From the NCBI GenBank assembly GCA_021793935.1, contig JAJYRV010000077.1, positions 1-7,994 on the forward strand: DNA of 7,994 nt, written 5' to 3'. The translations under genes and the position numbers were made by a program. Positions within the stretch are counted from its first letter, which is position 1. The number at the start of each line of letters is the position of its first letter. A model generated the notes under the pieces. The model had not been told where the DNA came from. It saw only the letters and a program-made list of their open reading frames with translations, and did no database searches. This document shows, piece after piece, positions 1-6,161 of this stretch. The DNA is from Actinomycetes bacterium (lineage in GTDB: Bacteria > Actinomycetota > Actinomycetes > Actinomycetales > Beutenbergiaceae).

Positions 1-600
1 ATTGAGCCCGCTCGGGTTCGGCAGTACCCAAAGCTGGACCGCCTCAGGCCAGTCAGGAACGGTACCAGCAGACTGCCGACCGAGTGTGCTCCGGGGTGCG
101 TTGAACGCCGTGCGAAAGGCCGTGACACCCAGGATCGCGACCACCGCTGGCCGCAGCACGGAAATCCGGGTGACGAGTTCGCTCCCGCCCGCGAGGAGCT
201 CTGCCGTGGAGAGTTCATGGGCGCGGGCGGTGGGCCGGGAGACAAGATTGGTGATCCCGATGCCCTGCTCAGCGAGGAGCCGTTCATCTGCGCGGGAGAG
301 CCCGCGGGAGGCGTCGATCGCCCTGTTGAGAATCCCCGCCGCAGTGAGCGATACCCAGAAGCGGTTGCCGGGCCGGGCGAACGGCGCATTCACAGCTGCC
401 GTCCACGGGCTCGGGTTGATGCCGACGACCAGCAGGCGCAGGAGGCCCGCGCAGTTCGCGTCGCTCGGGTAGGGGAGCACGTCTTCGCGGCCGTGGCCGG
501 AAGCTATCGCGTGGGCGAGGTCAGCCTTCCCCGGGCGCTCCCCGTGGAGGGGAGATTCGCTGCGCCACGGCGCCCAGTCGGCGGGAAGGAGTCTGGTCAC
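1..600 (-). CDS. mug: Mug-type G/U(T) mismatch-specific DNA glycosylase, partial (C-terminus off the left edge)
   Basis: This enzyme would remove uracil or thymine from G:U/G:T mismatches as the first step of base-excision repair in the cytoplasm. Reading the minus strand from a GTG at 600 gives 200 open residues to the window edge. Family motifs appear in the order seen in E. coli Mug. They are GINPS at about 60-64 (Asn62 matches the catalytic Asn of the GINPG motif), FARPGNRFW at about 74-82, GITNLVSRPTARAHEL at about 115-130, a GG..L element near 138-142, AILG near 155-158, and WVLPNPSGLN at 191-200. Only the C-terminal helix should be missing. GTG600 is the earliest possible start, because an in-frame TAA lies four codons upstream; no strong ribosome site is visible. 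The N-terminus is about 45 residues longer than E. coli Mug. Motif 1 has Ser where Gly is usual. The gene is divergent from the acetyltransferase remnant across 87 bases. The family call is firm; the exact substrate range is inferred. Confidence 0.9.
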   Translation of the reverse strand, partial: MTRLLPADWAPWRSESPLHGERPGKADLAHAIASGHGREDVLPYPSDANCAGLLRLLVVGINPSPWTAAVNAPFARPGNRFWVSLTAAGILNRAIDASRGLSRADERLLAEQGIGITNLVSRPTARAHELSTAELLAGGSELVTRISVLRPAVVAILGVTAFRTAFNAPRSTLGRQSAGTVPDWPEAVQLWVLPNPSGLN

Positions 601-687
601 GGCACCACTTTACGACCTCTTCACATCCGTTCCCGCACTCGGGCCCTTCCATGTGGTGGCATGGTGGGAGAAGGGACGGAGCCCAAA

Positions 688-1149
688 ATGACCGAATGGA
701 AAGCCGAGTTGGACACGCAGGTTCCTGACGACGTCGCGCGCCTGCTCGCCACCGTTCCCGAATGGTTCGGGCGCCCGGAAGCGAACGCGGACTAGGTCGA
801 GGCAGCAACGCGCCTCGAGACGTGGACCGTCCGCGACCAGGGCGGCAACGTCTGCGGGGTGACGCTCGTGAACCGACACTTTCCCCACGCTCTAGAGCTC
901 CACCTAACGGTTACGGACCGCCGACTGCACGGGCAGGGGATCGGGAGTGCCATGCTCGAAGCGATTGAATCGGATGCTCGCGACCGCGGCTTTCGTCTCA
1001 TGCAGGTGAAGACGCTTGGACCCTCGCATCCCGATCCCGGCTACGCGCTAACGCGGCGCTTCTATCGACAGCTGGGTTTTCTTCCCCTGGAGGAAACGGG
1101 CCTCTGGGGCGAGAAGACCCCGTGCTTGGTCAGGGTCAAAGCGTTCTAA
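688..1149 (+). pseudogene. GNAT N-acetyltransferase interrupted by an in-frame amber codon
   Basis: The reading frame from ATG688 (GGAG at 678-681, six bases upstream) to TAA1147-1149 is continuous apart from one TAG at 793-795, codon 36. Before it the protein reads ...VPEWFGRPEANAD, and after it VEAATRLETW.... From memory of the family, relatives have a Tyr here (…EYVEAAR…), so a single TAC/TAT to TAG change would explain it. The rest is a good GCN5-related acetyltransferase that would use acetyl-CoA: RRLHGQGIGSAML at about 78-90 carries the R-x-x-G-x-G cofactor loop, and KTLGPS…GYALTRRFYRQLGF at about 108-131 is the C-terminal part of the fold. The reconstructed length is 153 residues, normal for the family. 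The substrate is unknown. A GTG at 859 could restart translation, but the product would lack the first helices and strands and has no visible ribosome site. Alternatives are a sequencing error or amber read-through. Confidence 0.85.
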
Positions 1150-1172
1150 TACCGGAATTGCGCGGCTCATGC

Positions 1173-1178
1173 GATGAT
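1173..1178 (+). promoter_or_regulatory. Candidate -10 element for a leaderless yjdM transcript
   Basis: GATGAT matches TATAAT at four of six bases and ends exactly seven bases before the A of ATG1185. No Shine-Dalgarno sequence is visible before that ATG. Many actinobacterial genes are transcribed without a 5' leader, so transcription could begin at the start codon itself. There is no convincing -35 hexamer. This is a positional inference only. Confidence 0.25.
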
Positions 1179-1184
1179 GCAGGC

Positions 1185-1559
1185 ATGTCTACCCAGGAAC
1201 TCGCGCTACCGCCGTGCCCCGAGTGTTCAAGCGAATACACCTACGAGTCCGGCGCCTTGCTCACCTGCCCGATGTGCGCCCATGAATGGGCACCCGCCGA
1301 GGCCGCCCCCGCCGTCGACTCCCCCGAGGAAGACGCAACGATCCGCGATGCCGTCGGTAACCCGCTCGCTGACGGCGATACTGTCACCCTGGTGAAGTCG
1401 GTCAAGATCTCCGGCGGTGGCGGTGGAGCGCTCAAGGTGGGGACGAAGGTGCGCAACATCCGGCTCACCGAGGACACCGGTGATGGCCACGATATTGACG
1501 CCCGGCTGCCCGAGCTCGGGCGTCTGAAACTGAAATCCAGCATCGTCAAGAAGGGGTGA
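1185..1559 (+). CDS. yjdM: YjdM/PhnA-family zinc-ribbon protein
   Basis: This is a 124-residue cytosolic protein closely resembling E. coli YjdM (formerly PhnA, 111 residues). An N-terminal zinc ribbon is formed by Cys11, Cys14, Cys28 and Cys31 (two CPxC knuckles around SSEYTYESG). The family's C-terminal domain follows: the IRDAVGNPLADGDTV element near 53-67, the basic LKVGTKVRNIRL segment near 83-94, and the KLKSSIVKKG tail. Despite the older name 'alkylphosphonate utilization protein', the family's biochemical role is not settled, and no phosphonate genes lie nearby. ATG1185 was chosen because family similarity begins a few residues after it; the same frame stays open upstream into the acetyltransferase remnant without similarity. 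No clear ribosome site is visible. The gene lies 35 bases after the acetyltransferase stop and 100 bases before the phosphoketolase. All four cysteines are present, so the protein is probably functional. Confidence 0.88.
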   Translation: MSTQELALPPCPECSSEYTYESGALLTCPMCAHEWAPAEAAPAVDSPEEDATIRDAVGNPLADGDTVTLVKSVKISGGGGGALKVGTKVRNIRLTEDTGDGHDIDARLPELGRLKLKSSIVKKG

Positions 1560-1659
1560 GCCGTGCGGGCTGTTCAATAGCGAAGAACGGGAGTCTCGGC
1601 CGCAAGGTACGGCTCGTCAAGCCCCTGACAATCTGCCCTGCTGATGCTGGGATGAGAAG

Positions 1660-4146
1660 ATGTCTCATTCATGGCCAACTCGTGCACAAGCGAACCAGAG
1701 CGAACTCAGCGACGACTCGTTGGAGAGCATCCACCGCTGGTGGCGCGCAGCGAACTACCTGGCGGTAGGGCAGATCTACCTCATGGCGAACCCGCTCCTT
1801 CGCGAGGAACTGCGCCCCGAGCACATCAAGCCTCGGCTGCTCGGGCACTGGGGCACAACGCCGGGGTTGAACTTCCTGTACGCGCACATCAACCGCGTGA
1901 TCTCCGAGCGCCTCCAGGAGACGCTCTACATCACCGGGCCAGGGCACGGGGGACCGGCAGTGGTTGCGAGCACGTACCTGGAGGGCACGTACACCGATAT
2001 CTACCCCCGGATCGGCCTGGATGAGACGGGGATGGGCCGGCTGTTCAAGCAGTTCTCGTTCCCGGGCGGGATCCCCTCCCACGCCGCGCCGGAGACCCCC
2101 GGCTCGATCAACGAGGGCGGTGAACTGGGCTACTCGCTCTCGCACGCCTACGGCGCCGTCTTCGATAATCCCGATCTCCTCGCATTCACGGTGATCGGAG
2201 ACGGCGAGGCGGAGACGGGGCCGCTCGCAACCTCGTGGCACTCCAATAAATTCCTCAACCCCGCGCGCGATGGGGTGGTGCTGCCGGTGCTGCACCTCAA
2301 CGGGTACAAGATCGCCAACCCGACCGTGCTGGCGCGGATCCCCGAATCCGAACTCCTTGACCTCATGCGCGGGTACGGCCACAACCCCCGCGTGTTCACC
2401 GCCGGTTTCGACGACGAGGATCCGATCTCCTACCACCGGCGGTTCGCCCGGCTGCTCGATGAGGTGATGGACGAGATCGCCGAGATCCGCGCTCAAGCTG
2501 CCGAGGAGGTCGCCACTGGCCACGGCGCGCTCACCCGCCCCCGCTGGCCGATGATCATCTTCCGCACCCCCAAGGGCTGGACCGGCCCGAAGGAGGTGGA
2601 CGGGCACCAGACCGAGGGGAGCTGGCGAAGCCACCAGGTGCCCCTCGCGAGCGCCCGCGACACCCCGGATCATTTGGCGCAGTTGCGCGATTGGCTCACC
2701 TCCTACGGCCCCGGGGAACTCTTCGATGACCGTGGCGCACCCGCGCCTGATATCGCCGCCCTCGCTCCTCCGAAGGGGCTGAGGATGGGAGAGCTCCCCG
2801 CGGCGAACGGCGGTCTGCTGCGCAAGCCCCTGGAACTGCCCGATTTTCGGGATTTCGGGGTGGAGGTTCCCCAACCGGGCGGCAAGATCGCCGAGGCAAC
2901 GAAGATCCTCGGCGAGTGGTTCGCGGCCGTCGCCGAGGCCAACCCGCACATCTTCCGGGTCTTCGGACCGGACGAGACAGCCTCGAACCGTTTGCAGGAC
3001 ATGTACGAGGTGACCGATAAGCAGTGGGTGGCCGAATACGAGTCCCCTGAAGTGGATCAGCACCTGGCCCGGGCGGGGCAGGTCATCGAAGTGCTGAGTG
3101 AGCATCAATGCCAGGGCTGGCTCGAGGGCTACCTGCTCACCGGCCGGCACGGGGTGATGAATTCCTACGAGGCGTTCATTCACATCGTCGATTCGATGTT
3201 CAACCAGCACGCGAAGTGGCTCAAGGTGACGAACGAGCTTGAGTGGCGCGCACCGATCTCGAGTTTGAACTACCTGCTGTCCTCGCACGTGTGGCGCCAG
3301 GACCACAACGGGTTCTCCCACCAGGATCCTGGCTTCATCGACCACGTCGTCAATAAGAAGGCGGAGGTCGTGCGCGTGTACTTGCCGCCCGACGCCAACA
3401 CGCTGCTTTCGACGTTCGACCACTGCCTTCGCTCCACCCAGTACGTCAACGTCGTCGTGTGCGGGAAGCAACCCAACCCGAATTGGTTGACGATGGAGGA
3501 GGCGGTCCGCCACTGCACGCGAGGAGTTGGGATCTGGCCGTGGGCGGGCACGGAGGTCGAGGGAGAAGAGCCTGACGTCGTGCTCGGCTGCGCGGGCGAC
3601 ATCCCGACCGTCGAAGTGCTCGCTGCCGCATCGATCCTGCGCACGCGCATCCCGGATCTCAAGGTACGGGTGGTCAACGTCGTCGACCTCATGCGGATGC
3701 AAGATGACCGGGAGCACCCCCACGGGCTCTCGCACCGGGATTTTGACGGAATCTTCACCGCGAACCGCCCGATCATCTTCGCGTACCACGGCTACCCCTG
3801 GCTCATTCACCGCCTCACCTACCGCCGCAACGGTCACGGGAACCTCCACGTGCGGGGCTACAAGGAGGAGGGCACGACGACGACCCCCTTCGACATGGTG
3901 ATGAGGAACGACCTCGACCGCTACCACCTCGTCGCCGACGTCATCGACCGCGTGCCAAGGCTCGGCGCCGGATACGCCGGTCTTCGCCAGGAGATGATGG
4001 ACAAACGTCTCGACGCGCGGATGCACGCGTACACCTATGGCAATGACATCGACGAGGTGCGCAACTGGGTGTGGCCGGATGCGGCGGACATCGCTGAAGA
4101 AGGGGCGGCTCAGGAAGCGATCGACACCGGCGCGGACAACATCTAG
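1660..4146 (+). CDS. xfp: Phosphoketolase, XFP family (xylulose-5-P / fructose-6-P)
   Basis: This is an 828-residue cytosolic enzyme of full family length. With thiamine diphosphate and Mg2+ it splits xylulose 5-phosphate (and in many members fructose 6-phosphate) with phosphate, giving acetyl phosphate plus glyceraldehyde 3-phosphate (or erythrose 4-phosphate). Visible signatures include His63 in [17 protein letters not shown] at 93-99 (His96), and [20 protein letters not shown] at 152-171. The thiamine-diphosphate motif [22 protein letters not shown] spans 180-201. Also present are [12 protein letters not shown] at 315-326, [11 protein letters not shown] at 435-445, and [20 protein letters not shown] at 479-498, where Glu481 is the likely cofactor-activating glutamate by analogy with transketolase. 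[16 protein letters not shown] lies at 543-558. All expected active-site histidines seem present. ATG1660 has no proper Shine-Dalgarno (GAGAAG abuts it). CTGACA at 1625-1630 could be a -35, but its partner hexamer is weak. The gene appears monocistronic. Acetate kinase and phosphotransacetylase are absent nearby. Dual-substrate specificity cannot be decided from sequence. Confidence 0.97.
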   Translation: MSHSWPTRAQANQSELSDDSLESIHRWWRAANYLAVGQIYLMANPLLREELRPEHIKPRLLGHWGTTPGLNFLYAHINRVISERLQETLYITGPGHGGPAVVASTYLEGTYTDIYPRIGLDETGMGRLFKQFSFPGGIPSHAAPETPGSINEGGELGYSLSHAYGAVFDNPDLLAFTVIGDGEAETGPLATSWHSNKFLNPARDGVVLPVLHLNGYKIANPTVLARIPESELLDLMRGYGHNPRVFTAGFDDEDPISYHRRFARLLDEVMDEIAEIRAQAAEEVATGHGALTRPRWPMIIFRTPKGWTGPKEVDGHQTEGSWRSHQVPLASARDTPDHLAQLRDWLTSYGPGELFDDRGAPAPDIAALAPPKGLRMGELPAANGGLLRKPLELPDFRDFGVEVPQPGGKIAEATKILGEWFAAVAEANPHIFRVFGPDETASNRLQDMYEVTDKQWVAEYESPEVDQHLARAGQVIEVLSEHQCQGWLEGYLLTGRHGVMNSYEAFIHIVDSMFNQHAKWLKVTNELEWRAPISSLNYLLSSHVWRQDHNGFSHQDPGFIDHVVNKKAEVVRVYLPPDANTLLSTFDHCLRSTQYVNVVVCGKQPNPNWLTMEEAVRHCTRGVGIWPWAGTEVEGEEPDVVLGCAGDIPTVEVLAAASILRTRIPDLKVRVVNVVDLMRMQDDREHPHGLSHRDFDGIFTANRPIIFAYHGYPWLIHRLTYRRNGHGNLHVRGYKEEGTTTTPFDMVMRNDLDRYHLVADVIDRVPRLGAGYAGLRQEMMDKRLDARMHAYTYGNDIDEVRNWVWPDAADIAEEGAAQEAIDTGADNI

Positions 4147-4162
4147 CCATCCAGAACGGTCG

Positions 4163-4195
4163 TAAGCTGTCTATTTTTGCGGAATCGACAGCTTA
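4163..4195. repeat. Perfect 9-bp inverted repeat just after the phosphoketolase
   Basis: TAAGCTGTC at 4163-4171 is mirrored by GACAGCTTA at 4187-4195 across a 15-base AT-rich loop, beginning 17 bases after the xfp stop. As RNA it could form a stem-loop ending phosphoketolase transcription or protecting its 3' end. There is no U-run after the stem and the loop is large, so it is not a classical intrinsic terminator. A bipartite protein-binding site is an alternative. Confidence 0.45.
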
Positions 4196-4392
4196 AGACA
4201 CTTCTCGAGCCACGGGGAGGGCAGATCCGGCGCGCCCGCCCCGCATCTGGTGTGGCGCGAGCCACATCGCGGGCCGCCACGGGAATGCGAGTCTTGCGCA
4301 TCCAGTCGCGGGAAACCGCGCACGGCGCCTCGCGGCCTCGCGGAGAGGGCCGCGTGCAGGTGCTGGTAGTTTGAGGCGCCGTTAGCACCCCT

Positions 4393-4410
4393 CCAACGGA
4401 ACCAACGGAA
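4393..4410 (+). repeat. Tandem 9-bp repeat in the leader of the lipoprotein gene
   Basis: CCAACGGAA occurs twice head to tail (4393-4401 and 4402-4410), ending ten bases before ATG4421. The GGAA in the second copy is the nearest thing to a ribosome site, so the duplication may involve the initiation region. It could equally be a chance slippage product. The rest of the 4147-4420 intergenic stretch, apart from the inverted repeat at its start, shows no gene. Confidence 0.5.
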
Positions 4411-4420
4411 CTTAGAGACG

Positions 4421-5557
4421 ATGCGCCGCCTAACCTGGTTAAAATACCCGTTCCTCGCTGGACTCCTCGCCACCTCGCTCGCTGCATGCGGGTCTGGCGG
4501 TGGGAGCGGATCGGACGGGGCGAGTGACGCCGGTGAGGACAGCGCCGGCGGCGAGGCGGCTGCGGCAGACGCGATAGCCGATTCGGGAATCGCGGGAATG
4601 ACATCGGAAACGGTCGAGGCCGAATTCCAAACGGTCGACGATCCCGAGGCCTTTCTACTCGCGCCGGGCGTGGACCTGCACATCACCGCGGTCGCGACGA
4701 CGGATGCCATCTCCCCGAATGTGTACGAAGAGATCACCGGCGATGCCCCTACGGCCGAGGAGGGAGTCGAGGAGATCGAGACGGTCGGCGCGGCCGAGGG
4801 GGAGACCTTCTTCCTCGCCAAATTCACCAGTAGCGACCCGCAGTGGGAACCCCGTGGGGAGATCCCCCGGACCGAGGGCAACCTCGTCGTCGAGGCGAGC
4901 GAGGAGGGTCGCGTTCTCAACACCGATGACGGCACCCGCCACCAGGGAACGCTGCTCGTCAGCCTTCCCGAGACCGCCGAGCCGGGAGACGCCCTGCTCG
5001 AGATCGAAACTCAGGAGAAGTTCCAAAGCCTGAGCCTCATCGATGGTTCACGGGTCAGCAGCGACGTACCGAGCGTGTACGAATCCGCGGGGATCACCGC
5101 CGAGGTGACCGAGGCCGATCACATCGACGAGTCCTTCCCGGGGTGGGCGAGCGGCGACGACCGCGTGATGGGCGAGGTGACCTCGGCGTTCACCGCGCCG
5201 TGGCTTGACCGGAGCGACGACGGCGATGGCTGGGCCCCGGAGGGGAAGATGTACCTTTCGGTGGAGGTCGACTGGCGTAAGGTCTCAGCGACCACCTTTG
5301 ACGAATCCACGATGTACGTCGAGCTTCCCGATGGCGACATCGTGCACCCGCAGAGCAACATCAGTGTCGGCACCAAATTCAGCGACAACGTCGTGTTCCA
5401 CATTCCGGTGGACGTCGAGGCCGTCACCGTGGTGATCGAGCCCAAGGTCGTGGTCGGTGCCGGAAACTCTGCTCCGGAGCACGAATGGGACGACCTGGCA
5501 GCCACGATCGAGTTCTCGGGGGCCGATGAGGGAGCGCCCGAGGGCTCGAACGCTTAG
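4421..5557 (+). CDS. Secreted lipoprotein of unknown function with two probable related beta-rich domains
   Basis: This is a 378-residue protein with a lipoprotein signal peptide: basic MRR start, hydrophobic segment to residue 20, lipobox LAAC with Cys23 as the lipid-attachment site. Cys23 is the only cysteine. A low-complexity Gly/Ser/Asp/Ala linker follows at about 24-58. The mature protein is strongly acidic. Two segments look related: about 79-207 and about 224-367. Each has a GETFFLAKF / GKMYLSVEV strand, then a LVVEASEEGRV / MYVELPDGDIV strand pair, then a TLLVSLPETA / VVFHIPVDVE and LLEIE / VVIEP ending. The pattern resembles extracellular beta-sandwich domains of the DUF4352 sort, but this is a guess from strand pattern. 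It should sit on the outer face of the membrane. No transporter or enzyme gene adjoins it (gaps of 274 and 604 bases), so context gives no function. Ribosome-site support for ATG4421 is weak, but the signal peptide fixes the start within a few codons. Confidence 0.85.
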   Translation: MRRLTWLKYPFLAGLLATSLAACGSGGGSGSDGASDAGEDSAGGEAAAADAIADSGIAGMTSETVEAEFQTVDDPEAFLLAPGVDLHITAVATTDAISPNVYEEITGDAPTAEEGVEEIETVGAAEGETFFLAKFTSSDPQWEPRGEIPRTEGNLVVEASEEGRVLNTDDGTRHQGTLLVSLPETAEPGDALLEIETQEKFQSLSLIDGSRVSSDVPSVYESAGITAEVTEADHIDESFPGWASGDDRVMGEVTSAFTAPWLDRSDDGDGWAPEGKMYLSVEVDWRKVSATTFDESTMYVELPDGDIVHPQSNISVGTKFSDNVVFHIPVDVEAVTVVIEPKVVVGAGNSAPEHEWDDLAATIEFSGADEGAPEGSNA

Positions 5558-5676
5558 TGCGAGACTGGCGCCCGGCCCCGTAGCCGGTGCGTGCGCGGAT
5601 CTTCTTCGCAGAGAGGTCGCTGGTCGCACGCGCCTCGGGGTCGCGCAGCCGAGCCGACCGAGGATCGCCCGCCCCT

Positions 5677-5832
5677 TTATCTGCCCGGCGCCCCTCGAAT
5701 GATGAAGCCGGTGAGGTGTTCGCCGTAGCCGAGCACGATATCGGGGTTTGCGTTGGCGCAGCGGCTGGGCCAGGAACGCGCAGCGGCTGGGCGCCGAAGC
5801 CGCGGGCGTAGGTGGCAAGGAGCAGATCGGGT
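5677..5832 (-). pseudogene. Possible decayed 3' end of a minus-strand gene
   Basis: Reading leftwards, one frame gives DLLLATYARGFGAQPLR and the next frame continues NPDIVLGYGEHLTGFIIRG to a TAA at 5679-5677. Together they loosely resemble the C-terminal end of MocR/PdxR-type GntR regulators, where an 'ARGVGVQPL' segment is followed by 'LVLGYG.LT...IRRG'. Two pieces in different frames would mean a frameshifted, truncated relic. No aminotransferase core or helix-turn-helix is visible upstream, and the similarity is from memory and short. Chance is a serious alternative. Confidence 0.2.
5756..5792. repeat. 15-bp direct repeat, period 22
   Basis: GCGCAGCGGCTGGGC occurs at 5756-5770 and identically at 5778-5792, separated by seven bases. 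It lies in non-coding sequence (or within the possible minus-strand relic). It may be a small local duplication; two turns of DNA between copies would also suit a repeated protein-binding site, but nothing else supports that. Confidence 0.6.
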
Positions 5833-6105
5833 GGGAAAGCGCACGGCCCGAACCGGGTTTTCAGCCCAGGAAGTTCGCTGCCGTACCACGACGTGGTCGA
5901 TCGGGAGGCAGCTCGGCACCGGAGACCAGGGGCGTCTTCAACTCGGTATCCGCGATGGGCATTAACAAATGCCGATGCAAGAGTGAGTCAAGACCTGTAC
6001 AAGCAGGCTCGGGGCTGCTATTCCCGGCCGATCACAACTTAATAACGTCCCCTCTTGCCGATTGTAAATTGAGCGGGTGTTGTGGTTAGTCTTGACTGTC
6101 CTGAT

Positions 6106-6122
6106 GTGCCGCAAACCGGCAC
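6106..6122 (+). promoter_or_regulatory. Short hairpin in the leader of the peptide-binding protein gene
   Basis: GTGCCG (6106-6111) and CGGCAC (6117-6122) form a perfect 6-bp GC-rich stem with a five-base CAAAC loop, 29 bases before the ribosome site. It could stabilise the 5' end of a highly expressed mRNA. No larger riboswitch fold was recognised around it. Confidence 0.35.
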
Positions 6123-6151
6123 CCCGAGCACCTCTTCGTTAACTTTCCTAC

Positions 6152-6156
6152 AGGAG
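6152..6156 (+). promoter_or_regulatory. Ribosome-binding site that decides the TTG start
   Basis: AGGAG lies five bases before TTG6162. The frame downstream begins directly with a basic, hydrophobic lipoprotein signal peptide, and no ATG or GTG in that frame would give a complete signal, so translation very probably starts at this TTG. Confidence 0.8.
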
Positions 6157-6161
6157 CACTC

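Larger units (their letters stand above)
5558..6161. other. Gene-poor 604-base intergenic stretch
   Basis: No reading frame here has a convincing start, ribosome site and recognisable protein. The left two thirds is GC-rich and holds a 15-bp direct repeat (5756-5792) and a possible gene relic on the minus strand. From about 6030 to 6100 the sequence becomes markedly richer in A and T (TTAATAACG, ATTGTAAATTGAG, TTAGTCTTGACT). That is the likely promoter region of the downstream peptide-binding protein; TTGCCG at 6055-6060 and TTGACT at 6092-6097 are possible -35 elements, but neither has a good -10 partner. The final 60 bases are the leader, with a small hairpin and the ribosome site. No good terminator for the upstream lipoprotein gene was seen; CCGGC…GCCGG shortly after its stop is short and lacks a U-run. 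Confidence 0.6.

Noticed and set aside
2..472. Plus-strand open frame at the left edge
   Set aside because: The opposite strand encodes Mug with several ordered family motifs, so this frame is its shadow.
649..664. CCATG/CATGG inverted repeat between mug and the acetyltransferase
   Set aside because: Only five pairs around a six-base centre; too short to claim as an operator without conservation.
217..687. Upstream extension of the acetyltransferase frame
   Set aside because: It overlaps mug on the other strand, has no similarity, and a ribosome site supports ATG688 instead.
1558..1615. GAGCCGT/ACGGCTC inverted repeat spanning the yjdM stop codon and the gap after it
   Set aside because: Seven pairs separated by 44 bases and no U-run; chance pairing in GC-rich DNA is likely.
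1669..4026. A 785-codon open frame on the minus strand opposite the phosphoketolase
   Set aside because: It is the exact complement of a well-supported enzyme gene. Such long antisense frames arise from G/C-biased third positions, and the peptide shows no recognisable family.
4177..4374. A 65-codon plus-strand frame in the gap after the phosphoketolase
   Set aside because: TTG start without a ribosome site, arginine-rich low-complexity product, no similarity.
4171..4935. A 254-codon minus-strand frame over the lipoprotein start
   Set aside because: It is antisense to a gene with a signal peptide and lipobox, and its Ser/Pro/Ala/Arg-rich composition is typical of shadows.
5748..6089. Plus-strand short frames in the gap before the peptide-binding protein
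   Set aside because: Several overlap in different frames, none has a good ribosome site or a recognisable product, and one runs through the AT-rich promoter region.
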